Positions 53,447 to 64,000 of a stretch of 64,000 nucleotides of DNA are shown here, one piece after another (within the stretch, counting starts at the first letter, position 1; each line of letters starts with the position of its first letter). The notes under the pieces were generated by a model that was given only the letters and a program-made list of their open reading frames with translations, was not told the origin of the DNA and did not search any database. Made by a program: the position numbers and the translations under genes. This DNA comes from Sabethes cyaneus (taxonomy: Eukaryota > Arthropoda > Insecta > Diptera > Culicidae): the NCBI RefSeq assembly GCF_943734655.1, contig NC_071355.1, positions 73,307,449 through 73,371,448 of the forward strand. The letters run 5' to 3'.

Positions 53447-55250
53447 TTTGTTATACTATAACAAAGGTTTAAAAATTGGTCGAAAAACACGAAATTGATC
53501 CGAGGCCCGGAGGGCCAAGTCACATATACCAATCGATAGGGTTCGACGATTTGAGCAATGTCTGTGTGTGTGTGTGTATGTATGTAATGATTTTTTCTAT
53601 CGCCTGTTTCTCAGAGATGGCTGAACCGAATCGTTCGCTATTACTTTTGTTTGAAAGGTATTATTGTCTAGTAGATCACTATTGAGTTGCTTCGTGACAC
53701 GACGTTTCGTTTAAAAGTTATAAACAAAAATGTGCAAAATACGTGACACGGGTTTCTCTAGAACTACATGACCGATTTCAACGATCTTAGTATCAAATGA
53801 AAGCCCTTATTAAAGCTAAATTATTCAGAAATTTTTAATTGAAAACAAACAAGTAGTTTAACAGTTATGCTTAAAAAACCTGTTTTGACAAGGTAATAAT
53901 TATCGCCTGTTTCTTAGAGACGGCCAAACCGATTTATGCGCTATTAGTCTCATTGGAAAGATAATATATCCTAATAGATCACTATTGAATGGTTTTTTGA
54001 TTGGACGTTTAATTTGAAAGTTATGAGCAACCGTATACATCACACCAAAATAAACAATAATTTATAATGATTTTAACCAAGATAATTTACCTAATTTCAA
54101 TTATTTTAATATCAAACGAGAGGTTTTGACACTACGAATATATATGCAAAATTTCATAAGAATTGGTTGTACCGGTCAAAAGATATTAACCCTCGAACAC
54201 TCGCGCCAACTTTTGCAACACAGTTACTCGCGCGCACAATAGCCTCAAACCAAAGAAAACGTGCGTTTTGACTGGGAAAACTTGGTTTTAGGTTTATCGA
54301 ACCTTTAGAATAGTTTCTTGAAATTAAAAGCTCTATCGTTTGGTTGAATTCAAATTTTGATTAATCCCCCTAAAAGTGAAATAAATAAAATATTTTTCTT
54401 CAGTGTCAATATAACACATTGATGTGTTCTGCAAAGTTATAGAGCATATTATTATATAGTATACCTTTATGTTTGCTTGTTTAGGAACTGTAGAACTTTG
54501 ATTATAAAAAATACCTTAATTTTGACTACGAATTACTCGACTACCAGCAGACGGATACATTTTAAACATTTTACATTAGCTAGTTTTGCTGCATACAGAC
54601 ACCATTTTTCCATATGTTTCGTTTCTGTGATGGCGGTTTATGCTGATCTATTTTTCAAACAATTTAAATTATTAATGCATTGAATAATTATGACATTTTG
54701 CTCAGAATAAGTTTATTGAAGAATATTCGTTAGTTAAACAACGATTTGTAACTTTATAACAGTATGGCGTTGAAAACCCTACACGTGTTGTACAAAATAC
54801 AACAGCGTGAGTAACCGAAGGTTAATAAAAATTGATTAAAATTATTCAAGAAAACTCTATTGATGTTAATCAAATAGAATGGCATTACAGGAAATTATGC
54901 ATAGTTCAAAAATCTATAAACTAGACCTTTACTAGGCAATGTATATGTTAAAGAATAAGATTTCCTCTTACAACTTACTTTTATTTGCACTTACTCAAAT
55001 TAATAACAACTTACTTATCCTTACTCAGCAATTACATGAAAAAAGGATCTATCAAAATTTAAAAGTGTTCCTATTTTGTTCAAAATTTGTAAACTTATTC
55101 AATTTTCAAAAATTTTATGTAAACCAACGCATTACGCAACGTTAACCAATAGATGAATTATGTTCCGAAAACGTGTCGATTTCTATCTCAAATAGCAAGT
55201 AAGACCGTATAACAAAGGTTCCTTTCACCACTAGGTGGATTAAATCGGGT
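53447..55250. mobile_element. Dispersed mosquito-type repeat, ~1.8 kb
   Basis: The left end has the palindromic 'cctttgttatactataacaaagg' context followed by 'gaggcccggagggcc' and a 'tgtgtgtgtatgtatgta' run (53561-53583). The right end reads 'ataacaaaggttcctttcac' (55209-55228) and 'actaggtggattaaatcggg'. I recall these phrases as recurring in mosquito genomes. The interior has two related blocks, 'tatcgcctgtttctcagagatgg' near 53599 and 'tatcgcctgtttcttagagacgg' near 53902, so it contains an internal duplication of about 300 bp. No intact frame. The class is not known to me. Confidence 0.5.
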
Positions 55251-55599
55251 TTTTTTATACATAGGTTGGTGTCAGTGTTGTACGTTTATTTAATAATTAT
55301 TTTTTTTGAACGAATATTTTTAAATTAACCTAGTGCTTGTTTCTTATCTGTGTTTATGTTTATATTTATATTTATTTCAATTTTATTATTAACCACCAAA
55401 TAAACAAACTTAGAAAAAAAAGTAACGAAAATTGAAAAAAGTAACAAAAAGAAAATAACTACTTTAACACCACCTGAGGCTATTAAACAAAAATTAAACA
55501 AATTCAAACATATTACTACGGAGTGTCGATATTTAACTTTTGTTTAGACATTTACTTACAATACTTATAAAAATACGACAATATAAAGAAAGGTAATTA
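55251..55599. other. Unrecognised AT-rich sequence
   Basis: No gene or clear repeat. Confidence 0.3.
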
Positions 55600-58120
55600 C
55601 CAAGCTGGCTCAGTGACCAAAGGGTTTTATTGTGACCGTGGTAAAATATGGTCACAGCAAGCTCTGATAGACGGCAAATGCCACCGAATCGGATGGTCGA
55701 TTTCTGGGATTCCACCAAAGGAGTTTCCAACGACAATATTCACAAACCGCTGAAAACTCACAAAGTGTTGGAAGAATCGGTCATTAACTTTCTGCTGGAA
55801 TCTGCCGAGAACAAAAAAGTTCACGAGACCCTCGTAAAGACTGCGACGTGAATCGGAGACCACTTCGAAACTGACCTATTACGGAGAACGGGTTTCCGGA
55901 TAACTACCCAATGCCACTATGGGCCAGAAATTAAAATTTCGGGACAAAAATATTTGCGGTTAAACAGCATGTCTCAGCTCAATGTGGTCTTCGGCAACTT
56001 TTTGAATAAAAAATTGATGCATATTTTGAAGGGGTCGTCCAAAATTTAAGCGTTACTTAACAACAATTTAAGTAATAACTTTTTGAGCAAACTTTTTTTT
56101 TACCTTTTTTGCTTCAATATATTAAAGATAAACCAATTTTAAGTAATTTTTGTGAAGATATGAAACTTCTACCTTTTACCCATTTTCAGCAATAGACCTT
56201 TGTTTATAAACGACCCCTCAAAACGCATTTCTTCTTGTAACATGTTTATTTCAACAGACAGCTCAATGTGATGATCTAGAAAATATTTTGCACATAAAAG
56301 AGGAATATTTTTGCTGAAGACTGTTTTGCTTTATATGCATTAATTAATAAGATATAACTGATTTTAGGTTAAAAACCGTCTGATGAAAAATCCGAATATC
56401 TTAGCCGACTGCAAGTATCTGCAATTAGTTTGCATACCATTTTGTAGGGAATTATTAAAGCTATCTGCCCAAATGTGTATTTCAGAGAATACCTGGGAAT
56501 ACCATGGCTGGGAATACCTGGGAATAGCGCGGATTTTTTTTTCATACATTTTATAACTTAATAAATATGCGTCCTAGCGTCAAACAGTCTTCACAGAAAA
56601 TATGTATTTCAACATACTAAATAACTTTGTAGAACATTTGAAAGCAATAAAATAATCGTGTGCAAAGTTATTGAGTGTAATTGATTTTTAAATGCTCTTT
56701 TTTAACACATCATTATATTTCGTAACCGGTAAGAGATAGATAGTTACTTTATTCAGCAAAATTGCTTATTTTAGTATTTTCTGCAACTTTTGGAGAAAAT
56801 ACCTTTTTTTTAATTATTTATGAAAACAAAAATTTGTATCACCCTAATAGGTGAATTCATGATCACCTTAATAGTGCAGGAAGATACGCTATATTTTATT
56901 ACTTTGCTTCTCCGAAGACACCACCCTTGAAAAAAATACACATTTTTCATCAAACGGTTTTTAGCCTAAAAACAGTTATATCTTATTAATTAATGCAGAA
57001 AAAGCAAAACGGTCTCTAGCAAAAATATTCCTCTTTTATGTGCAAAATGTTGTCTAGAACATCATATTGAGCTGCCTGTTGAAATAAACATGTTTCAAGA
57101 AGAAATGTGATTTGAGGGGTCGTTTATAAACAAAGGTCTATTGCTGAAAATGGGTAAAAGGTAGAAGTTTGACATCTTCAGAAAAAATACTTGAAATTGG
57201 TTTATCTTTAATATTCTGAAACCAAAAAGGTGAAAAAAAATTTACTCAAAAAGTTATTACTTAAATTGTTGTCAAAGTAACACGGAAATATTGGACGACC
57301 CCTTCAAAAGATGCATCATTTTTTCATTCAAAAAGTTGCCGAACACTACATTGAGCTGAGATACGCCGTTTAACTGCAAATATATTTGTCCAGAAATTTC
57401 AATTTCTGGCCCATAGTGCAATGGTCTTACGGCGGCTGTAGCAGCTTGAGAAAAAACTAGGGAAGGGTTCGGAGCATCGCACATCAGGAGATGGGGTACG
57501 CGCATTTGGTCACTCCCGAGGAACTTGATGCAGCCCAAACCGCGTGGCATTTTAATCCATCAGCGGTGCCGCACATGGTCGGCATATGGGAGCGGATGGT
57601 GAGGTCCGTGAAGGAGGCGATGGAAGTGTTAGACGATCAACCAAAGGTCGAAGTGTTCGTAGAACAGGAGTCGTTGAAGGTGGACGATAGAGTGTTCATT
57701 GTAAAAGGCAAGACCCGAAAAACTGGATTCTAGTGACTGGACAGGACAGGAGCTGCTTCCGAGACAAGGCGGACTACTGCGACAGGCGTTCGTGCGAATG
57801 GCTAGCAAGGTGTACCGGCGAACCGTAGCCAAACTGTAGTCGCAGTGGTCAGGCAAAAGCTATGAAGCTCCCGGAGGAACTACCGGACATTACGGGCAGG
57901 GGAATGTTGACACCGGCGGGCAGTACATCAACGCAACGATGCGCATCGCGACGGATGTCACACCCGCTGTTGCTGTGCCGCTTTATATCGTCTGTCAGAC
58001 CAGTGGAAAACAAATGAAAACAAATCCTTCGCCAGACAGAAGAAAGGTGAAGGAAAAGATCGTAGCGTGCAAGGAGGAAAAGTGGACTTCCGAGGAGTTA
58101 CTTCTTGTTACTTATTTGTA
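55600..58120 (+). pseudogene. BEL/Pao LTR retrotransposon pol relic, deleted and interrupted
   Basis: Before the foldback, LLESAENKKVHETLVKTAT (55791-55850) and IGDHFETDLLRRT (to about 55890), then DNYPM, read as the stretch leading into a BEL/Pao RT. After the foldback the frame resumes with LRRL-QLEKKLG (57426-57460) and MGYAHLVTPEELDAAQ (57491-57538), the RT N-terminus. This is joined directly to WHFNPSAVPHMVGIWERMVR (57545-57605), an integrase core block. Most of RT, RNase H and the integrase N-terminus are therefore deleted. Further C-terminal integrase-like text (KVDDRVFIVKG, 57680-57715) runs toward 58120. No LTRs identified. Confidence 0.8.
55914..57418. mobile_element. 1.5 kb foldback element with 5 bp target duplication
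   Basis: The ends CACTATGGGCCAGAAATT and its complement pair, and the arms (about 55914-56390 and 56945-57418) remain complementary for roughly 470 bp, e.g. 'aaggggtcgtccaa', 'cctctttt..tgtgcaaaat' and 'ttattaattaatgca'. The loop is AT-rich, non-coding. 'caatg' is duplicated at 55909-55913 and 57419-57423. Removal restores the BEL/Pao frame (aactacccaatg + gtcttacgg). Confidence 0.85.
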
Positions 58121-58483
58121 TATGTAATCGATTTAAAGTTTGCTATTTGAAAAATAATGATTATAGTTTGAGCTGTTACAAAACTAGTGTTGCTTCAAAA
58201 AATTTAGTTCTTCATCCGACACAACCTTCTTGCACCTTGGATCATCATTTTGAATTTTAAAATGACACTCTTCTTCAAGTTTTAGCGCTACCGCCATCAT
58301 TCAGCTCATTAAACCAGGCTGATTTCAAATCCTCAAATCTTCTATTTATAAAAGAGGTTTATGTCTGTACCGAAAACCAGGTCTCTGACAGGACCTCATA
58401 AGAGGTTTATCGGTAACTAAACACAGGTCCCTGATAGGACGTCATGCTTTCGTAGCAATGGGTTGTATTCTCAGTCACCTCAC
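58121..58483. other. Unrecognised sequence
   Basis: Two near-copies of 'aagaggttta(t)...accaggtctctgacaggacctcat' (58352-58400 and 58401-58445) form a short diverged duplication. No gene. Confidence 0.4.
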
Positions 58484-60040
58484 TGGTCGACTGCTGGACT
58501 GCTAGATTGCTCAACTGTTTGACTAGACTGCTCGACTGAACTGGTCGATTAGACTGCTAGATTTGATTGCTCGACTGGACTGCTTAATTGAACTGCTCGA
58601 CTGAACTGTTCGATTCGACTGCTCGACTCAACTGCTTGATTGGATAGATCGACTTGACTGCTTGACTGAACAGCTCGATTTAACTGCTCGAGTGGATTAC
58701 TCGAATTAACTACTCGATTCGACTGCTTGACACATTTGCTTGACGTACTACTCGACCCGACTATTCGACTGCACGATTGAACTACTCAACTGGACTGTTC
58801 GATTCGACTTCTCGACTGGATTGCTTGACTGGACAGCATGATTCATCTGCTCGACTAGACTGCTCGACTCAACTGTTCGATTCGACGCTCGACTCAACTA
58901 CTCGATTCAACTGCTTGACTCCACTGCTTGGCTGGACTAATCGACTCAATTGCTCAAGTCGACTGCTCGCATGAACTGCTTGACTCAACTACTCGATTAA
59001 ACTATTCGAATCGGCTGCTCGACTCAACTGTTCAAACCGATTGCTTGATTCAACTACTCGATTTGATTGCTCGATTCAACTGACAGCTTGATTCAACTGC
59101 TCGACTTAACTGCTCGACTCAACTGATTAACTTAACTGTTTGACTCGACAGCTCGACTTAACTGCTCGATTCAACTGCTCGACTGAACTGCTCGACTCAA
59201 CTATTCGACTTTACTGCTCGACTGAACCGCTAGACCCGACTGCTCGACTAGACTGCTTGACTAAACTGTTCGATTCGAGTGCTCGACTCAACTGCTCGAC
59301 CAGACTACTCGATTCAACTGCTCGACTGGACTACCCGACTTAACTGCTCGAATAAACTGCTTGACTGGACTGCTCGACTCGATTGCTCGGTTCAACTGCC
59401 CAACTCGATTGCTCGACTCAACTGCTCGGCTGGACTGCTTGACTGAACAGCTTGATTTAACTGCTCGATTAGACTGCTCGATTTGACTGCACGACTCAAC
59501 TGCCTGACTTCTGTTTGATTCGACAGCTCGACTCAACTGCTCGACTGGACTACTCGACTCAACTGCTCGACTGAACTACTCGACTCGACTGCTCGACTCA
59601 ACTGCTCAAACAAACTGTTCGACTAGACTACTCGATTCAACTGTTCGACTCGACTGCTCGAATGAACTGTTCGACTCAACTGTTCGACATAACCGCTTCC
59701 CGAGTGCTTGCTCGACTCAATTGCTCGACTAGACTACTCGATTCAACTGCTCGACTGGACTACTCGACTTAACTACTTGATTTAACTGCTCGACTGGACT
59801 GCTTGACTTGACTGCTTGACTTGACTGCTCGACTTGACCACTCGATTCAACTGCTCGACTCGACTGCTCGACACAACTGCTCGACCGGACTGCTTGATTG
59901 AACAGCTTGATATAACTGCACGACTAGACTGCTCGATTTGACTGCTCGACTTGACTGTTCGATTCGACTGCTCGACCCAACTGCTTGACTCGATTGCTTG
60001 ATTCGACTGCTCGACTCGCCTGCTCAACTCGATTGCTTGT
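58484..60040. repeat. 13 bp minisatellite, about 120 units
   Basis: About 1.56 kb of a degenerate 13 bp unit with consensus ACTGCTCGACTNN; the last two bases vary most (ca, ga, gg, cg, ag, ta). Because 13 is not a multiple of three, every frame cycles through the same 13 codons over 39 bp. This produces long Ser/Thr/Leu/Asp-rich frames (and Ser/Val/Gln-rich frames on the other strand) that are composition effects. Confidence 0.95.
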
Positions 60041-63000
60041 GGCGGTCGGTATTAAACCAGACCGGACCAAGTCGCAAAATTTTAAAAAATGAGTTAATGA
60101 TAGCAAACGATCAAGACTTTTCTAGGCAACATTTCACTCTAATAAGACTAAATAAATGTTGCAAACAGCCAGAGTTAGAAGATGTTCTCGAATGCAGCAA
60201 ACTTTGAATGCGTTTTTCTCGAAGTCAGAGTTTTACCACTCGGTTCTGTCTGACTTAACACAGACCATATATTGTGGCAGACAATAGACGGTTCAGAGCC
60301 ACTCACACAAAAAAGCCATATTACCCAGCTATATTCCCCCCTTCTCCTATTAATAAAAAATTAATAATTCAAATTAATAATAATTCAATATAGAATCAGC
60401 ACAGTGGAGATGTTTTAATTCAGTTAAATAAATCCAATACGACCATAAAAGCTATTTGTTTCAGTTTCCGGCTATGACTCTTTTATGTATAATATCTTAG
60501 AGCTATATTATGCAATATAAGAACTCAAAAAACTAATACAAAGATTAAACATCTTCGCAAACACTGGCCTATAGAATGTATCCGCAGTTTTCTGAATTCT
60601 GAGCAGACATTTATATTTTCCGGATCGTAAGATTCGGGCTCAACTAGTGGTTATATAATAAGTATAGCATTTGAAAAACAATAATTAATACCGTCATTCG
60701 CAGATACTTGCAATTATGGGGTTACTTGTAACACTTTTGCGAATGGCGTTTTTAATAACTCAAATGCATTTATTCGTTTACAGAATCAAGGACAAATAAA
60801 CAACAACAGTTAAATAGAGTGGTACTGCTGATTTGAAACTTTAAGATTCTAATTCAGTATTCAGCAAAGGTTGCTTCTGCATAGCACGTAGGTACTTTAC
60901 ATTTGCTCTTTCAAGTACATATTACCGAATTGTTCCTTGGGCTAAAACGTCTCTTCGTTTCTATTTAAAGTCCAAAGCCTCTAAGATTTTATAAGCGTTT
61001 ATACCACAAGCAAATAAAAAAGTGTATCGGTTTTATTATCCCAGACCCTACCGTTTTAGTTTGAATATTCTGAAGTAATGGTCCAATTCAAATTATAGCC
61101 TCACAAATTTGAATTACAAATGAAGTTGATTAGCGTTAGGCCCAAAAAAGAAGAAGGCGAAAATTCGCACGCTAATCTTCGTCACATACGGAAATCTAAT
61201 AAGGCGTTCACTTCTGCAGAAGTAGGTTGACGAGTCTGGGAGTAGAGAAAGGCACAAAGAAGAAGAACCGCGCAACGATATCCATGCCAAGGCGTCCCCG
61301 GAGGAAGTGAAAATATAATTCCATAAATGCGAGCACCGGGCGAAGGAAACTGTCGCAAAACAAACTGGGTCCGTTCCCTGGCTGAAGCTGGCGCCAGAAA
61401 CGGGATAAAAGGAAAACGTGAAGTGAAAATGCGGGAAATCCAATTTATTTTTTATTTTCTCCTTTGCAGCGTGCACTATTCCTAACGCGTCGGTCAAAGC
61501 TGGCTTCGGCTCGGTGTGACGTTAGAGCCTCCATCTATCTGGCCTGTTTTAAGTTGAAAACTTCCCAGTTCCGAGCGTGGTTGGTTGGAGTAAATGAAAC
61601 GATTGCACTGGCGCATCGGCAGCTGGCAAGCCAGCAAAGAGCCTTCTTATTCATGAGTCCTTTCACCCGGGGCTGGCTGGCTGACAACTCGGATTGGTGG
61701 TTTCACCGAAGCCAAGCAGTCATTTTGTGCATTGATTATAATAGTTTTACTGCTGCCTGAATGGGTTTTGCAAAATTGCACCGGCACATCGCAGTGTCGG
61801 CGCATTATTAGCGATTGTGGAAGCCTTAAAGGTAATACGGTAATTCGCAATTGTGCCAACAGATATTTCGAGCTGCTCATTTGGTCGTGTAAATGAGAAT
61901 TAAAATCGGATTATGAGGCGGGCCCATCGTACCGGAAGCACGCGGAACGTTTTAAGCGGATGAAATGATGCGAGCGAAATTTACGCATTATATGTATATC
62001 CTGCCTGCGGCTGGTCTGTCAAATAGCTGCCATTCGTAGGACCGATTGTAGGTTTCATTTTCATTTTCATTGTAATTCGGTTCAGTTAAAGTTTGGTTTG
62101 TTTAACTTCTACAGCCGTGATTTCTTTGCCATTCATTGATATAAATGTTCATAAAATGTTAACACAAAACACACTTAATGCAGTACTTGACCATGTCTTA
62201 TCGCATCTTTGCTAGTTTGCTTCAAACTTACATAATTGATGGTACTTCTCTGCAATTATTTTCCGGAGAATGTAATTACACTAGGTACAAGGAATGTACT
62301 CATCTAAATCTCTTTAATCATACTCCATATTTAATTCCAATCTAATTTGCATGCCATCATTCTCAACATACCACCCGGTGTATCTCACCAATGCGGTTGA
62401 CGTGCTCAATTAAGAAACTATTCCGCACTAAATCGCTGCAGCAATAGATGAACGCTGTGTGGACCTCAACAAGATAGACAACAAAGAGTGAACCCGGTAT
62501 TGAGTGCAGCGCTCAGAGGAAAATTAAAATCATAAATTTCCCCTGCAAACCCAACAACTATCCGCATCCGAGGTTCAGCGCTATGGACATACTCTCTAAT
62601 TAATTGAGCTCTCTTCCCAAGCGCATCGCGAAAGGATGTAGAAGCTGGTTGCACTTTCCGAATACAGGGGAAGTGTGGTACGGTCGGCACTCAACCCTGT
62701 TTAAAACTGACCCTGGTTATCGTGTAATAACTGTGTTACTAATAAACTTAAAATGGTCAGCATAATGAGGAAAACTGAAGTTTATTGCTTCAAGCTTAGT
62801 GAATCACTAAAATGAAACCTGTCTGTCTATCTTGAACATTTGATTTTCCATCTAGAAGTGTTGAAAGCTCAAGCCAGTTAGCATAATTAAGAAACAAAAT
62901 TCTGCTAAAATGCTGAAGTGGGAGAGACCGCCTCTCAAATTGCTCTTCACCGAAACACCAACATTTCTCGTTGCAAGTTTTTATTTACCATTTTCAACAG

Positions 63001-63782
63001 AAAAAAATTCTATCATTTCAATGTAATTGTGCTGGAATCCAAATTAAACCGAAAAACATCAGAGGAATTCCTGGAAGGAAGATTTTCTCGTTACTGTGCG
63101 GTATGAAATATAGCCGACAACAAAGTAGCAGAGCTACGGCAATTATTATATTTTTGCTTTAGAATCCGAAGAATTATGGGAGCTGCCGACCCAAATAGCG
63201 CGTTCCGGCAATGAAATATTAACAGGGTAGCTTAACTTTGTTTACGAACTGGCCACCAAACAGCGGATAGAAGAAAAGTTACACGGATACGAGAAGAAAA
63301 CTGGCATATAAACAGCAAAGCTTCCACACAATCTTCGATAGAAACTTTCCAAAAGTTTTTGTCGTTTTCCGGGAATACACCAACGCAACGCGAAACATGT
63401 TGCGAATATTTTATTCTGTCGCCCCTGTTCGAGCGGCTCTTATTAATATAACAGAAGTGGAAATTCGAATTTATCTCAATTAAGTTAGGGCAGAAACATG
63501 CCCCGTGTGGCGGCAGCAGTAGCATTCCATCGCTTGAGGTTTGGTATATGATTGATCGTTTCGGCATCCGTCCGACCGAAGCGACGCGACGGTGAAATTA
63601 ATTGCGGAATGTGATAATAATCGTAGCTAAAATGACTAAATAATCTTGACGTTTCGTGGCGGTTGTTTGACATCGGTTGTGGCAAAAGCGGTCGACTTCG
63701 CATGCGGTTGAATATCATAGAAGACTTCCAGAGATTTCCCGGATTTTTTCAGGTATAACTATCTGTTAAGTAGTTAATAATA
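60041..63782. other. Unrecognised, mostly single-copy-looking DNA
   Basis: About 3.7 kb with no defended gene. 61114-61497 (-) and 61464-61760 (+) are the longest frames and show no domain. The 61170-62070 and 62330-63770 segments have balanced composition and no internal repeats. They may be host intergenic or intronic DNA, and conserved non-coding elements would be the most plausible functional content. Confidence 0.3.
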
Positions 63783-63900
63783 GGGATGCTATACCGGTTT
63801 TTCCCGAAACCGGTTTTACCGGTATTACCGGGCTATTTTCCAATACTGAATTACCGGTTTTTCCACGATCAAAAACCGGTATTATCGGTATTATCTTGCA
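63783..63900. repeat. ACCGGT/ACCGGTATTA-rich short repeat
   Basis: 'accggt' or 'accgg' occurs about seven times in roughly 110 bp, with words such as 'accggtattaccgg' and 'aaaaaccggtatta' in both orientations. Probably part of a small inverted-repeat element; its right boundary is unclear near the window end. Confidence 0.6.
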
Positions 63901-64000
63901 CGTTGAGCCCCTTTGTTCCTGGTGCCGATTGGGTTCGTTGAAGAGAACTGTTTTCGTTGCACTGTCGTCCGGCATCTTACGACATGTTCAGCCCACCGTA

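Noticed and set aside
58777..60106. Repetitive Ser/Thr/Asp- or Ser/Val/Gln-rich proteins
   Set aside because: They are produced by the 13 bp minisatellite cycling through all frames.
1..64000. CRISPR arrays, bacterial operons, rRNA genes
   Set aside because: No regular spacer-repeat array, ribosome-binding-site-led gene runs or rRNA sequence; all signals are of an insect-type TE-rich genome.

Overview
The window is eukaryotic, AT-rich, and made almost entirely of transposable elements (TEs) and their remains. The mix points to an insect, most likely a mosquito. It holds a Lian/LOA-type non-LTR retrotransposon, RTE-like and Jockey-like reverse transcriptase relics, BEL/Pao relics, many foldback elements and MITEs, tRNA-derived short repeats, and dispersed 'cggcaaagttgt' repeats. 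The genus is an inference from repeat style, not from a marker gene. I found no host protein-coding gene I would defend; the non-repetitive stretches look intergenic or intronic.

Layout. 1-5.4 kb: repeat-like DNA, a Jockey-like RT relic (+) and an RTE-like RT relic (-). 5.5-9.4 kb: purine-rich and 'tccaattt' low-complexity DNA and a small foldback. 9.76-10.8 kb: a foldback with a second hairpin inside one arm. 10.8-15.6 kb: mostly unrecognised sequence plus a BEL/Pao relic (-). 15.6-18.2 kb: an old repeat carrying a TA-flanked MITE, then a ~93 bp tandem repeat. 18.6-21.65 kb: a Jockey relic (-) split by a TA-flanked element that is itself split by a TTAA-flanked element. 21.65-25.9 kb: unrecognised. 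25.9-27.5 kb: a four-unit palindrome.

27.8-34.5 kb is the centrepiece. An old RTE-like relic (-) has received an 8-bp-TSD MITE and a full-length 4.6 kb LOA/Lian-type retrotransposon (+). The retrotransposon has a single intact 1233-codon frame (AP endonuclease, RT, RNase H, zinc-finger-like C-terminus). It is flanked by an identical 360 bp direct repeat that reads as an exceptionally long target-site duplication. Near its 5' end I can fold a complete HDV-like self-cleaving ribozyme (29503-29651). The long frame has no ATG before the endonuclease domain, so translation must start in some non-standard way.

34.5-48.7 kb: foldbacks, MITEs, a tRNA-related SINE, more RT relics and copies of the TA-flanked family. 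48.8-55.3 kb: unrecognised sequence, an RTE-like RT relic split by a near-perfect 573 bp palindrome with tRNA-promoter-like boxes, and a 1.8 kb dispersed repeat. 55.6-58.1 kb: a BEL/Pao relic with an internal deletion and a 1.5 kb foldback with 5 bp TSD. 58.5-60.0 kb: a 13 bp minisatellite of ~120 units. 60-64 kb: mostly unrecognised DNA.

The TE parts do not act as a pathway. They record a layered insertion history, with the LOA element as the youngest and only potentially functional gene.
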